Source of the DNA: Bacillus sp. SKDU12
Lineage (GTDB): Bacteria; Bacillota; Bacilli; Bacillales; Bacillaceae
Direction: 5' to 3'
Length of the DNA stretch: 64,000 nt
Assembly: GCF_010093085.1 (NCBI RefSeq)
Contig: NZ_MSRC01000007.1
Location: forward strand, 186,001-250,000
A program made the position numbers and the translations under genes. Shown here piece by piece: positions 41,675 through 53,080 of the stretch (position 1 is its first letter; each line of letters begins with the position of its first letter). Below the pieces are notes generated by a model. The model saw only the letters and a list, made by a program, of their open reading frames with translations, was not told the DNA's origin and made no database searches.

Positions 41675-42457
41675 ATGAGTGTAGCTACCGAAACTGTAAG
41701 GAAACACGAAGTCTATCAAGTCAATGGAATGAACTTATGGTATGGACAGCATCATGCTTTAAAAAATATCAACTTGAGCATTCATGAGAATGAAGTAACG
41801 GCGATCATCGGGCCATCTGGATGCGGGAAATCAACCTTCCTCAAAACCTTGAATATGATGATTCAAATGACGCCGAATGTAAAGCTCACGGGTGAGCTGA
41901 GCTATAATGGCAGCAACATTTTAAAGAATAAAGTGGATATCGTTGATTTGCGAAAAAATATCGGCATGGTATTTCAAAAAGGGAATCCGTTTCCACAATC
42001 TATCTTTGATAATGTTGCTTACGGTCCGAGAGTCCACGGCACCAAAAATAAAAAGAAGCTTCAAGAGATTGTGGAAAAGTCATTAAAAGATGTGGCGTTA
42101 TGGGATGAGGTGAAGGATCGTTTGCATTCATCGGCCTTTTCGTTATCAGGCGGCCAGCAGCAGCGTCTTTGTATCGCCAGAGCGCTTGCGACAAATCCTG
42201 ATATTTTGCTGATGGATGAACCGACATCTGCACTTGACCCAATCTCAACAAGGAAAATTGAAGAGCTCATTCTTGAGCTGAAACATAAATATACCATTGT
42301 CATCGTCACGCATAACATGCAGCAGGCAGCGAGGGTCTCTGATCAAACCGCCTTTTTCTACATGGGCGAGCTTGTTGAATGCGACAATACCAATAAAATG
42401 TTCTCTAACCCGCGGGATCAAAGAACACTCGATTATATTTCAGGAAAATTCGGATGA
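41675..42457 (+). CDS. pstBB: Phosphate ABC transporter ATPase PstB2
   Basis: 260 residues with intact Walker A GPSGCGKS, signature LSGGQQQR and Walker B ILLMDEP. Closely related to the preceding gene, so a tandem duplication; whether both subunits work in one complex is not visible. TAGGAGGGCGG before ATG. Confidence 0.95.
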   Translation: MSVATETVRKHEVYQVNGMNLWYGQHHALKNINLSIHENEVTAIIGPSGCGKSTFLKTLNMMIQMTPNVKLTGELSYNGSNILKNKVDIVDLRKNIGMVFQKGNPFPQSIFDNVAYGPRVHGTKNKKKLQEIVEKSLKDVALWDEVKDRLHSSAFSLSGGQQQRLCIARALATNPDILLMDEPTSALDPISTRKIEELILELKHKYTIVIVTHNMQQAARVSDQTAFFYMGELVECDNTNKMFSNPRDQRTLDYISGKFG

Positions 42458-42489
42458 AAAAAACAGGCTGACTGTCAGCCTGTTTTTTA
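42458..42489. terminator. Bidirectional terminator pst/yqzC
   Basis: AAACAGGCTGAC / GTCAGCCTGTTT with a one-base centre, flanked by A and T runs. Confidence 0.92.
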
Positions 42490-42951
42490 TCGCGTTAACG
42501 TTTTTACGATCTTTTTGAAACTCATATCTGATTTCACTTTAAACTCACCGGCGCGGATTTCTTTGTGATAGCCGGCATCAATGACATAATCATTAAAGTC
42601 TTGAGCCGAGTTTATGATGCCTTCTTTTTCAAGAATATCAGATACATCCGCAGTGCTCATGCCGTCTTTAATTTTGAGCTTGTACGTTTTTACTTTGTCT
42701 TTTTTCTCATTTGAGCTGCTGTCATCGCTCAACGATTTCTCTTTTGAATCGAGAAGCTTTTGATATTCATCACGGTTCACAGAAACCATTTTTTTAGAAT
42801 CAAGGTAATTGTTCACATCTTGTTCGGTTACTGTTTTATTTTCTTTTACAGCCACGGCCTGATCTTCGTCTGTCAGATAGAAAACAGCTGCAAGAACGGC
42901 TGTCGCTAAAATGATACCGCCAGCAAATGCTTGAATGCCCCGTTTTGTCAT
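42487..42951 (-). CDS. yqzC: YqzC, membrane-anchored protein
   Basis: 154 residues: one N-terminal membrane helix (about 7-26), a charged Ser/Lys/Asp/Glu-rich stretch and a C-terminal small domain (YKLKIKDGMSTADVSDIL) that resembles the LysM-like N-terminal part of MltG transglycosylases, without the catalytic domain. Start ATG overlaps the yqzD stop by four bases. Confidence 0.82.
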   Translation of the reverse strand: MTKRGIQAFAGGIILATAVLAAVFYLTDEDQAVAVKENKTVTEQDVNNYLDSKKMVSVNRDEYQKLLDSKEKSLSDDSSSNEKKDKVKTYKLKIKDGMSTADVSDILEKEGIINSAQDFNDYVIDAGYHKEIRAGEFKVKSDMSFKKIVKTLTR

Positions 42952-43301
42952 ACGAGCACCTTCTCGTTATCTTTGATAATCGTATTCACGTCTTCTACTG
43001 ATACATGCTCAGCTTTAGCGATGGCTTCAGCGGACATGCCGTTATTATATTTAGAAAGTATTTGTTTAGCGATCTTTTGATTGATATCGCTATGCTTTGA
43101 TTTGCGGATGACAAGGTTTGTTTCCAGTAATTCTTCCTCAAGCACTGCCATTTTCTTTTTGAGTTTGTAAATTTCCTGCATGGCAGAAAGCTGCAGGGTT
43201 TCGAGCTCCTGTTCTACATCTTTCATTGGGTCTCTTTGAGAATATGAGAATGCAATTAGCGCTATACTGACAATAAACAACGCAATAATAGCAATTTCCA
43301 C
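42948..43301 (-). CDS. yqzD: YqzD, membrane-anchored coiled-coil protein
   Basis: 117 residues starting at GTG 43301 with GAAGGTGAT upstream. N-terminal membrane helix (2-20), a coiled coil (about 25-65, DVEQELETLQLSAMQEIYKL) and a C-terminal helix-turn-helix-like segment (AKQILSKYNNGMSAEAIAKA). Operon with yqzC, opposite to the pst operon. Function unknown. Confidence 0.8.
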   Translation of the reverse strand: MEIAIIALFIVSIALIAFSYSQRDPMKDVEQELETLQLSAMQEIYKLKKKMAVLEEELLETNLVIRKSKHSDINQKIAKQILSKYNNGMSAEAIAKAEHVSVEDVNTIIKDNEKVLV

Positions 43302-43689
43302 GTTTCATCACCTTCTATTCTTTTTTTATCCTTCTTTTTTATACCATAAAACCAATGGATTCTAAAGGCATTCCCGAAAAAAACGAGATTTTGTCGAGAA
43401 ATCTTTCTTTGCTTCCTCTCTATGTAATGATTTTGAGTGAATGATAGGAAAGGAGAATGTTAGAAGTCCATGAATAAACACTCATTTCCCTATAATATAC
43501 GACATAAGCTTTCTTTTTTAGGGACACATTTGACATAATCGTTTAAACGCTCACACCGGGAGGCAATACTTTTCAAAAAACCACAACCGATGGTAAAAAA
43601 ATTGTGCATTTTTAACAAAAGATCCGAGCAAAGAATGCACGATTGAAAAGGCAGTTAGTGATACTATAGACAATAAAATTGCACATGTC
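43302..43689. other. 388-base gap between yqzD and yqgL
   Basis: No protein of usual length. An AGGAAAGGAG site near 43450 is followed by a seven-codon frame and then a 22-codon frame (MNKHSFPYNIRHKLSFLGTH...) at a poor distance. A TTGAAA / TATAGA pair (43643-43670, 16-base spacer) is the probable yqgL promoter. Confidence 0.5.
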
Positions 43690-43995
43690 ATGAATGTCTT
43701 TCTCAGGTTTGCCGCTGCTGTGCAAGAAAGCATGGACCGAGGTATGCTGATTGCCGTTTCTCAGTCGAATGGCTTTTTTGGATATGCTGTTTATGATAAA
43801 ATGGCAATGTCCGTTGATGTTATGCGTGCACAGAAAGTAATTGATCTTTGGACAGGTTTTTTAAGACCGGAAAAACGCCGCTGGGTAAAAGAAGCCGGCA
43901 GACAACAAGGCATCAATCTTCGCCATTACCGGCTCATTACGGAATCATATTTGCAGGTTTATGGGAGAATCCTCAATAATTCAGCAAATCATTAA
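43690..43995 (+). CDS. yqgL: YqgL, conserved protein of unknown function
   Basis: 101 residues with no obvious ribosome site before the ATG at 43690; with the promoter at 43643-43670 the leader would be very short. A GAGG lies before a later ATG at 43744, which is an alternative start. A cytosolic basic protein, no motif recognised. Confidence 0.7.
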   Translation: MNVFLRFAAAVQESMDRGMLIAVSQSNGFFGYAVYDKMAMSVDVMRAQKVIDLWTGFLRPEKRRWVKEAGRQQGINLRHYRLITESYLQVYGRILNNSANH

Positions 43996-44063
43996 AAAAC
44001 AGCCTAGCATTCCGTCCATTATAGTGGTATTATGTATAAGTCTGAATAAGTAAATGATTTTAG

Positions 44064-44228
<165 letters not shown>

Positions 44229-44253
44229 CAGCCTAGCTGTTTGAGGTGTGAGA

Positions 44254-44290
44254 AAAAAGCCAGAGCTTTGAAAAAGGTTCTGGCTTTTTG
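44254..44290 (+). terminator. Terminator after rpmGA
   Basis: AAAAAGCCAGA / TCTGGCTTTTT (44254-44264, 44279-44289). Confidence 0.9.
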
Positions 44291-44311
44291 CTGTTCCGAG
44301 GGGGATAAGGG

Positions 44312-44875
44312 ATGAAATCACAATTAAGAAAAAAGACCATAGAAGCTCTATCTGCTGTATCAAGTGAAGAGCTTCTTCAAAAAACCGCACGAATATACAA
44401 GGATTTGTTTTCCTTGCCTGAGTGGCAAAATGCCAGCACCATTGGAGTCACCGTTTCCAGAGGAGTAGAAATACCGACGCGTCCCATTATTGAGCAGGCT
44501 TGGAAAGAAGGGAAACAAGTTTGCATTCCTAAATGCGACCCAGGCACAAAACATATGCAATTCCGTACCTTTCAGAGCGATGATCAGCTCGAAATTGTTT
44601 ACGCTGGCCTTCTTGAGCCTGTGATCGAAAAAACAAAAGAAGTGAAATCATCACAAATTGACTTGATCATCGTTCCGGGTGTTTGCTTCGATACTGACGG
44701 ATTTAGGATTGGCTTTGGCGGCGGATATTATGACCGTTATTTAAGCGATTATAAAGGGGAAACAGCCTCACTGCTTTTGGAGTGTCAGCTGTTTGCCTGT
44801 GTTCCCCGTCTGCCGCATGACATCCCGGTAAATAAGCTGATAACTGAGGACCAGGTCATTTCTTGTTTTTCGTAA
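44312..44875 (+). CDS. yqgN: 5-formyltetrahydrofolate cyclo-ligase
   Basis: 187 residues with the folate/ATP motif [12 protein letters not shown] and a basic N-terminus. Converts 5-formyl-THF to 5,10-methenyl-THF using ATP. GAGGGGGATAAGGG upstream of ATG. Confidence 0.93.
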   Translation: MKSQLRKKTIEALSAVSSEELLQKTARIYKDLFSLPEWQNASTIGVTVSRGVEIPTRPIIEQAWKEGKQVCIPKCDPGTKHMQFRTFQSDDQLEIVYAGLLEPVIEKTKEVKSSQIDLIIVPGVCFDTDGFRIGFGGGYYDRYLSDYKGETASLLLECQLFACVPRLPHDIPVNKLITEDQVISCFS

Positions 44876-44941
44876 CTTTCCTGCTTTATATTCAAGAATA
44901 AATAAGAGAGAATGACAAACCCTATTGGCAGGAGGGATGTC

Positions 44942-45115
44942 ATGAAAAAACTAATGATTTATGCCATTTTCGCTGTTTCTGCCGTCATGTTTTATCAAAA
45001 TCGTTACCGGCTTATGAATACTATACTCAGCCAGCCGGGAATCAGGCGGTCTTTTATCCATCTTTTTTTAAGAATTCCATTTATTCGTAATAAGTTTATA
45101 CAGCAAGCTTTCTAA
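44942..45115 (+). CDS. yqgO: YqgO, small membrane-associated protein
   Basis: 57 residues from the ATG at 44942 with AGGAGGGA upstream. One hydrophobic N-terminal helix ([17 protein letters not shown]) and a basic C-terminal half. Function unknown; lies just before the rhomboid gene. Confidence 0.82.
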   Translation: MKKLMIYAIFAVSAVMFYQNRYRLMNTILSQPGIRRSFIHLFLRIPFIRNKFIQQAF

Positions 45116-45140
45116 AATCCCGTGAAAAACGGGATTTTTT
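45114..45140 (+). terminator. Terminator after yqgO
   Basis: AAAATCCCGT / ACGGGATTTT with five-base loop and T tail. Confidence 0.9.
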
Positions 45141-45204
45141 GCTTTCAGTAGGCGTTCAGAGCCGCCAGCTGTTATAATGAAATAAAACCATTGGAGCGGT
45201 AAAC

Positions 45205-46719
45205 ATGTATTTGCTGGACTATACATATTGGAAAATTGCGGCGCACCTAGTGAAAAGCGGGTATGGCATCATACAAGCTGGCGAATCAGGTGAAATATGG
45301 CTTGAAGCGCCTGGGAAGTCTTCTCATGATCTGATTCGTCTTTATAAGCATGACCTTGATTTCCGTCAAGAAATGGCCAGAGATATCGAAGAGCAGGCTG
45401 AGCGAGTAGAACAAGTCAGAAAGCAACTTGGCAGACGCAAGATGAAGCTGCTGAATGTATTTTTTTCAGCAGAAGCCCCTGTTGATGACTGGGAAGAGGT
45501 TGCCGAAAAGCCTTTTGAGAATGGAACCGTGGCAGTTAAACCGGCGATCGTGAGGGGAACGATGCTTTGTGATGATCTTCAAGCTATTTTCCCATCATTT
45601 CCTGCAAACGAATGCACAGAAGCCCGTAATTCGTTTGAAGACGCGCAAATGGCAAGAGATCATTTTCTTGCGCTCGTACTGAAGCAGGAAGAACAGAGAA
45701 AAAAGGAAGCAGCTGTTTTTCAAAACGGAAAACCGATCTTTACATACTTATTCATCGCGCTTCAAATTTTGATGTTTTTCGTGCTTGAACGAAACGGAGG
45801 CAGTACAAACACGGAGGTGCTTGTCGCTTTTGGCGCAAAGGAAAACAGCCTCATCGCAGCAGGAGAATGGTGGCGGCTGCTGACGCCGATTGTGCTCCAC
45901 ATTGGCATTGCGCATTTAGCGTTTAACACGCTGGCCTTATGGTCGGTCGGATCGGCGGTTGAGCGCATGTACGGCTCGGGCAGGTTTCTTCTGATTTATC
46001 TGTCGGCTGGCATAGCGGGTTCGATTGCAAGCTTTGTGTTCAGCCCGTATCCTTCAGCAGGCGCGTCAGGAGCCATATTCGGATGCTTAGGCGCATTGCT
46101 GTATGTCGCTTTGTCAAATCGAAAAATGTTTTTAAGAACCATTGGAACCAATATTATTGTCATTATTATTATCAACTTGGGCTTTGGTTTTGCGGTTTCG
46201 AATATTGACAATTCAGGACATATTGGCGGCTTGATTGGCGGCTTTTTCGCAGCTGCTGCGTTGGGGTTGCCCAAAGCAAGAGCCGTAAGTAAAAGAGTGT
46301 TGTCAGCCGTTTTGCTGCTAGCTTTGGCGGCCGGGTTTTTATATTACGGATTGCATTCACCTTCCCATCAGGAGTCAGCGCTGATACAGCAGGCAAACGA
46401 GCTGTATAAGGAAGGAAAGTATGAAGAAGTAACGGAATTGCTGAACGGAGAAGCGGAGCAAAAAGGTGCTTCAGTCAATCTGTTGAGAATTCTTGCTGTT
46501 TCAGATATTCAAATCGGCGAATATGACCAAGCGGTTTCTCTTTTGGAAAGAACAGTGAAAAAAGACCCGAAAGACCACGTCTCATATTATTATTTAGCCT
46601 TGCTGTATACTGAAAAAAATGAGCTTGGTCAAGCTGAAAAGGCGATCAAATTGGCTGTAAACTTAAAGCCGAAGGAGCAGCGCTACAAAAAGCTGCAGCA
46701 GCAAATTGAAAACAAATAG
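45205..46719 (+). CDS. gluP: Rhomboid serine protease GluP
   Basis: 504 residues. A cytosolic N-terminal domain (1-180), a rhomboid core of six to seven helices with catalytic S288 in GASGAIFG and H339 in NSGHIGG, and C-terminal TPR repeats (about 385-500, EGKYEEVTELL, IGEYDQAVSLL). It cuts membrane proteins such as the magnesium transporter MgtE with FtsH in B. subtilis. TTGGAGCGG before ATG. Confidence 0.95.
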   Translation: MYLLDYTYWKIAAHLVKSGYGIIQAGESGEIWLEAPGKSSHDLIRLYKHDLDFRQEMARDIEEQAERVEQVRKQLGRRKMKLLNVFFSAEAPVDDWEEVAEKPFENGTVAVKPAIVRGTMLCDDLQAIFPSFPANECTEARNSFEDAQMARDHFLALVLKQEEQRKKEAAVFQNGKPIFTYLFIALQILMFFVLERNGGSTNTEVLVAFGAKENSLIAAGEWWRLLTPIVLHIGIAHLAFNTLALWSVGSAVERMYGSGRFLLIYLSAGIAGSIASFVFSPYPSAGASGAIFGCLGALLYVALSNRKMFLRTIGTNIIVIIIINLGFGFAVSNIDNSGHIGGLIGGFFAAAALGLPKARAVSKRVLSAVLLLALAAGFLYYGLHSPSHQESALIQQANELYKEGKYEEVTELLNGEAEQKGASVNLLRILAVSDIQIGEYDQAVSLLERTVKKDPKDHVSYYYLALLYTEKNELGQAEKAIKLAVNLKPKEQRYKKLQQQIENK

Positions 46720-46764
46720 AGGATCATAAATCGAAATGCCCATGGGGGAGGCTGGCTTTTTGTC

Positions 46765-46805
46765 AGCGTATTCTTCTTGACTGGCCGCTCCTTTATGAAT
46801 ACGCT
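46765..46805 (+). other. Hairpin upstream of yqgQ-glcK
   Basis: Nine-base inverted repeat AGCGTATTC / GAATACGCT (46765-46773, 46797-46805) with a 23-base loop and no T tract. It overlaps a weak promoter-like TTGACT (46778). Role unknown. Confidence 0.6.
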
Positions 46806-46837
46806 TATGATAGTTAATATCAAGAATGGTGAGGAAA

Positions 46838-47038
46838 ATGAATACATTTTATGATGTGCAGCAGCTGTTAAAAACATTTGGCCACATTGTTTACTTTGGA
46901 GACAGAGAGCTTGAGATTGAGTTTATGCTAGAGGAACTAAAGGAATTATACATGAATCGCATGATTGAGAAGGAGCAGTGGGCCAAAGCGGCAGCTGTCC
47001 TTCGAAAAGAATTGGAACAAACAAAAAAAACGGAATAG
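46838..47038 (+). CDS. yqgQ: YqgQ, small DUF910 protein
   Basis: 66 residues from the ATG at 46838 (GGTGAGG upstream). Helical protein (VQQLLKTFGHIVYFGDRELEI) usually found just before glcK; structures of the family suggest single-strand nucleic acid binding, unproven. The frame ends after an A8 tract at the codons for KKTE, slightly earlier than I remember in B. subtilis 168. Confidence 0.85.
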   Translation: MNTFYDVQQLLKTFGHIVYFGDRELEIEFMLEELKELYMNRMIEKEQWAKAAAVLRKELEQTKKTE

Positions 47039-47066
47039 ATTGATGTAAAGGTTAAGGTGATAAAAA

Positions 47067-48032
47067 ATGGACGAAGTATGGTTTGTGGGAATTGATCTGG
47101 GAGGAACGACGATTAAACTCGCTTTTATTAATCAATATGGTGAAATTCAGCATAAATGGGAAGTCCCGACTGATAAAACTGGAGAAACGATTACCGTTAC
47201 GATTGCAAAAACAATCGACAGCAAGCTTGATGAGCTCCAAAAGCCGAAAAGTCTCATCAAATACATCGGAATGGGCGCACCGGGACCTGTAGATATGGCG
47301 GCCGGAATCGTTTATGAAACGGTAAATCTAGGATGGGAAAACTATGCGTTAAAAAACCATCTGGAGACAGAAACAGGCATCCCAGCTGTTATAGAAAATG
47401 ACGCGAATATTGCGGCACTCGGAGAAATGTGGAAGGGAGCGGGTGACGGAGCGAAAGACGTCATACTCGTAACGCTTGGCACAGGAGTTGGCGGCGGCAT
47501 CATTGTAAATGGTGAAATTGCCCACGGCATAAACGGCGCCGGCGGGGAAATCGGTCATATTTGCAGCATTCCTGAAGGCGGGGCGCCTTGCAACTGCGGC
47601 AAAACGGGCTGTATCGAAACGATTGCATCGGCAACCGGAATTGTGAGAATTGCAAAAGAGAAAATAGCAAAAGCTAAGCAGACGACATGTTTAAAAGCTA
47701 CTGAACAGTTGTCATCAAGGGATGTATTTGAAGCAGCGGCTGAAAAAGACGAAATGGCCCTTGAGGTAGTTGATTATGTGGCTAAGCACCTTGGTTTGGT
47801 GCTGGGGAATTTGGCAAGCACGCTTAATCCTTCAAAAATCGTTATTGGCGGAGGCGTATCAAGAGCCGGAGAACTGCTGAGATCAAAAATCGAGAAAACA
47901 TTCCGGGAATATGCGTTTCCGCGAGCAGCTGAGGCGGCTGATATTTCAATCGCATCACTTGGAAATGATGCTGGCGTTATCGGAGGCGCTTGGATCGCTA
48001 AAAACGAATGGCTGAAACACCAAAATTGTTAA
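47067..48032 (+). CDS. glcK: Glucokinase (ROK family)
   Basis: 321 residues. ATP site [13 protein letters not shown] at the N-terminus, glucose-binding [11 protein letters not shown], and the ROK zinc motif [10 protein letters not shown]. Phosphorylates internal glucose, for example from disaccharides. ATG with AAGGTGA upstream. Confidence 0.95.
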   Translation: MDEVWFVGIDLGGTTIKLAFINQYGEIQHKWEVPTDKTGETITVTIAKTIDSKLDELQKPKSLIKYIGMGAPGPVDMAAGIVYETVNLGWENYALKNHLETETGIPAVIENDANIAALGEMWKGAGDGAKDVILVTLGTGVGGGIIVNGEIAHGINGAGGEIGHICSIPEGGAPCNCGKTGCIETIASATGIVRIAKEKIAKAKQTTCLKATEQLSSRDVFEAAAEKDEMALEVVDYVAKHLGLVLGNLASTLNPSKIVIGGGVSRAGELLRSKIEKTFREYAFPRAAEAADISIASLGNDAGVIGGAWIAKNEWLKHQNC

Positions 48033-48068
48033 AAATCTGTAAATGAAATTGATTTTTTGTTGTGCTCA

Positions 48069-48093
48069 GGTTAAGATTTCATTTGATGGGTAA
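48069..48093 (+). promoter_or_regulatory. Sigma-B-like promoter before yqgS
   Basis: GGTTAA (48069-48074), 13-base spacer, GGGTAA (48088-48093), one mismatch at each element from GTTTAA / GGGTAT. Start codon about 57 bases downstream. Confidence 0.5.
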
Positions 48094-48140
48094 TGAAAAT
48101 GTTGGAAATAGACTGATTTTTTTAAGAGCGTGCCGCATAG

Positions 48141-50066
<1,926 letters not shown>

Positions 50067-50075
50067 TCACAATGT

Positions 50076-50113
50076 CTCCCGCATCAAAGTAAGCGGGAGG
50101 CTTTCTTTTTTTT
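50076..50113 (+). terminator. Terminator after yqgS
   Basis: CTCCCGC / GCGGGAG (50076-50082, 50093-50099) and a T-rich tail. Confidence 0.88.
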
Positions 50114-50148
50114 AACACGCTGTCATATAGTAACAAAAAAGGGGGATG

Positions 50149-51279
50149 ATGATGGCGTTTATCACGGTGAAACCTGAAATCAAGCACAATTTGGCCGCAG
50201 TGGCGAGAGAGCTGGAGATAGATGAGGAATTGCTTAGAAGTGCAAACCGCTCAGCGCTGAAACAACAATTATATTGTCCTGGTTATGTGGTAGAAGAACA
50301 TGGTGATAGGGAGTTTCAAACGATTCAGGATATAAAGAGCTTTTTACGGCCTCGGCAGTTGGACTTATCTGATAAATGGGTAGTGGAGGAAAAATTCTAT
50401 GATAGTGCAGCTGTTGAAAAGGAAATAAAGAAGATCATTGATGTGTTTCCGTTTGTCTCATGCCGGGAAATCGGTCGTTCTGTACTTGGCAGGCCCATTT
50501 GGGAGCTTAAGACTGGCATGGAACATGCGGCAAAAAAGGTTCACATGAACGCCTCCTTTCATGCGAATGAGTGGATCACAACATCTGTCCTGCTGAAATG
50601 GTTTAAGGAATACTGTATGTCATTATGCTGCAACACATCTTTTTTCGGATTTTCTCCTATGAAGCTGTTCAGCAGCACGTCCTTGTCTCTTGTTCCTCTC
50701 GTGAATCCCGATGGTGTTGATCTCGTTTTAAACGGACCAGACGGCATGGGCGTCAAGAAAGATGAGCTCGAAAGGATTAATGACCATCGCTCGGATTTTA
50801 ATGAATGGAAAGCGAATATAAACGGAGTTGATTTAAATAAACAATTTCCATCACTGTGGGAGATTGAAAAATACCGCAAACCAACAATGCCCAACTATCG
50901 CGATTTTCCGGGAAACTCACCGCTTACGGAGCCGGAATCTATTGCAATGTGCCAGCTCATAACGGAGAATCCGCCAGACAGACTGCTGGCTCTCCATACG
51001 CAAGGGGAAGAAATTTATTGGGGCTATAAAGGCCTTGAGCCTGAAGAATCTGCTGCTGTCATAAAGGATTTTGAAAGGTTAAGCGGAAACATTTATAAAG
51101 GAGTAAGGGATATAGATAGCTATGCAGGGTTTCGCGATTGGTTTATTCACCATTATTTCAAAGAAGGATTTACGGTGGAACTTGGAAAAGGCCAAAATCC
51201 TTTGCCGTTTCAGCAGTTTTCACATATCTATAATGCCACAAACGGCATTTTGTGGAGGGCATTATTTTTTCATGAGTAA
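50149..51279 (+). CDS. yqgT: Gamma-D-glutamyl-L-diamino acid endopeptidase-like protein YqgT
   Basis: 376 residues, M14 zinc carboxypeptidase fold. Zinc ligands fit NASFHANEWIT (His and Glu) and ALHTQGEEI (His); VELGKGQNPLP carries the catalytic Glu. Three consecutive ATGs (50146, 50149, 50152) follow a GGGGG site. Family members cut peptidoglycan stem peptides. No signal peptide is visible. Confidence 0.9.
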   Translation: MMAFITVKPEIKHNLAAVARELEIDEELLRSANRSALKQQLYCPGYVVEEHGDREFQTIQDIKSFLRPRQLDLSDKWVVEEKFYDSAAVEKEIKKIIDVFPFVSCREIGRSVLGRPIWELKTGMEHAAKKVHMNASFHANEWITTSVLLKWFKEYCMSLCCNTSFFGFSPMKLFSSTSLSLVPLVNPDGVDLVLNGPDGMGVKKDELERINDHRSDFNEWKANINGVDLNKQFPSLWEIEKYRKPTMPNYRDFPGNSPLTEPESIAMCQLITENPPDRLLALHTQGEEIYWGYKGLEPEESAAVIKDFERLSGNIYKGVRDIDSYAGFRDWFIHHYFKEGFTVELGKGQNPLPFQQFSHIYNATNGILWRALFFHE

Positions 51280-51348
51280 CTGAAACTTTTCCTTTTTTCT
51301 GCCGAAGTAAATATGAGACAATAAAAATGATCGGAGGAGGGAAGGCTG

Positions 51349-52404
51349 ATGAGATCAGTTTGTTTCATTCTGCTGTCAGCGTTGCTGTTTAGTTTGTCGG
51401 CATGCGAACCATCTCATCAGCAGCAGCAACAGGCAGCGGAGGCAAAAGATGAAGAAAAAGACATCATACCGCTTTCCGCAGAAAAAGCGGATGGAGCAGA
51501 AGGATGGCTTAATAATAGCACTATTTTATATACCGCGTCTGATCCGACAAAAACGGAGCTTTTTGCATATTGCATCTTCACTGGCAAAGCGAAAAAGCTC
51601 TATCAAACAGATGGTCAAATTGTTGATGTTCAAATCAATCCAGAAAAGCAGATGATTTTGCTGCAAATCACACACAGCCAAAAGACAGCAGTGGTTTTGC
51701 TTAATGCCGATGGAAAGATGCTCTACAAAAAAGATTACGAAACATATGAGCTGGAGGCGGCTTGGAATCAATATGACCCTTATCAAATAATGGTCACGGT
51801 GTTCTCTGAAAACTGGGATTTCCATACATATCAGGTGAATGCTAAAAAAGATGAGTCTTCCTTAAGCCCGGTACAGGTTCCATTTATTCATTGGACATCT
51901 AAAAACACATTTGATTATATAAAAGAGGGAAGAGACGACAAGTCAGGTCCTATATATGCATACGATACAGCCTCCAAAGCAGAACAGAAGCTCGAAGATG
52001 ACGTGCTTTTCTTTGATTCTTTCCAGCACATGCGTTTTATTGTCAAATCGGCCGCCGGGCAAAAAGGGACATATCATTTTAAAACACCGCAAACAAAATC
52101 GCCAGTAACAGCAGAATTGCCGCTTCAAATGAAATATACAAGCTTGGCTCCGATGGAGTATGACTATGATGAAGCAAAAGGCCTGTTTTATACGTTTAAA
52201 GAAAGCGGCGATGCATATAAGCTCGCAGCTGTCGATGTGGCATCGGGAAAGACAAAAGATCTTTTCTCTCTGCCTCATATGGAGCCGCTTCAAATATCTC
52301 CGAACGGGAAATATGCGTTATACGGCTTTCATTTTGAGCGGATTATTTTATTAAAATCGCATGAAACGAAGCAACTGATTATTAATCAAAAGGAGATGGA
52401 ATAA
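51349..52404 (+). CDS. yqgU: Lipoprotein YqgU
   Basis: 351 residues with a signal peptide and lipobox LSAC (Cys at 19). The remainder has beta-propeller-like repeats (TASDPTKTELFAY, VQINPEKQMILLQ, LQISPNGKYALYG). Membrane-anchored on the outside; ligand unknown. GGAGGAGGG before ATG. Confidence 0.88.
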   Translation: MRSVCFILLSALLFSLSACEPSHQQQQQAAEAKDEEKDIIPLSAEKADGAEGWLNNSTILYTASDPTKTELFAYCIFTGKAKKLYQTDGQIVDVQINPEKQMILLQITHSQKTAVVLLNADGKMLYKKDYETYELEAAWNQYDPYQIMVTVFSENWDFHTYQVNAKKDESSLSPVQVPFIHWTSKNTFDYIKEGRDDKSGPIYAYDTASKAEQKLEDDVLFFDSFQHMRFIVKSAAGQKGTYHFKTPQTKSPVTAELPLQMKYTSLAPMEYDYDEAKGLFYTFKESGDAYKLAAVDVASGKTKDLFSLPHMEPLQISPNGKYALYGFHFERIILLKSHETKQLIINQKEME

Positions 52405-52406
52405 CG

Positions 52407-52721
52407 ATGGCGATCGCAGATGTAACCATTATCCCAATCGGTACGGAAACACCCAGTGTAAGTGCTTACGTTGCCGATGTGCAAAAGATTTTAGAAGGAT
52501 ATAAAGCTGAAGGGAAAATCAAATATCAGCTGACACCGATGAGTACACTGATCGAGGGAGAACTTAGTGACCTTTTCACCGTCATTCAGGCAATACATGA
52601 AGCACCGTTTCAAAAAGGGCTGCACAGAGTGGCGACAAACATCCGCATTGATGACAGGCGTGACAAAAAAACGACGCTAGAAAGCAAAATAGAAAGTGTC
52701 ACTAAACATTTACAGCAATAA
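52407..52721 (+). CDS. yqgV: MTH1187 / YkoF-type thiamine-binding domain protein YqgV
   Basis: 104 residues with the DUF77 pattern: VTIIPIGTETPSVSAYVADV near the N-terminus, a TPMSTLIEG centre and a helical end. The family has a ferredoxin-like fold; thiamine binding is known for some. Two bases after yqgU, with AAAGGAG in the yqgU end. Confidence 0.88.
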   Translation: MAIADVTIIPIGTETPSVSAYVADVQKILEGYKAEGKIKYQLTPMSTLIEGELSDLFTVIQAIHEAPFQKGLHRVATNIRIDDRRDKKTTLESKIESVTKHLQQ

Positions 52722-52725
52722 AAAT

Positions 52726-52753
52726 AAACCTGTATCCATCGGATACAGGTTTT
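52726..52753. terminator. Bidirectional terminator yqgV/yqgW
   Basis: ACCTGTATCC / GGATACAGGT with a three-base loop, flanked by A and T tracts. Confidence 0.88.
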
Positions 52754-52925
52754 AATGCGCGGTTGGATATCCGCTGTTTATCACGGTCATCACGGTAAAC
52801 CAGCCAAAGACAAATAAGGTGCCTCCAGCCAATAAAAATCCAAGTATATTTCTATTTTTCACAGAACGCAAGACTCCCCATAAAGCGAAAAGAGCGACAA
52901 GGCCGAAAATCACGACAAGTAACAT
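52752..52925 (-). CDS. yqgW: YqgW, two-helix membrane protein
   Basis: 57 residues from the ATG at 52925 after GGGGGCT. Two membrane helices (about 2-18 and 30-50) with a short basic loop KNRN. DUF2759 type; function unknown. Confidence 0.82.
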   Translation of the reverse strand: MLLVVIFGLVALFALWGVLRSVKNRNILGFLLAGGTLFVFGWFTVMTVINSGYPTAH

Positions 52926-53080
52926 GAAGCAGCCCCCTTTACATTGAAAAACCTGCAATTCTTTCCAGTTTCATTTTACCTGCTTTTTAAAGGTTTGTCG
53001 ATAGCGTTTTCATTGAGATTGATTGAATCTTTTTTCAAAAACCTTCATAATAGGAGCATAAAAAGAAAGAGGTGATACAA

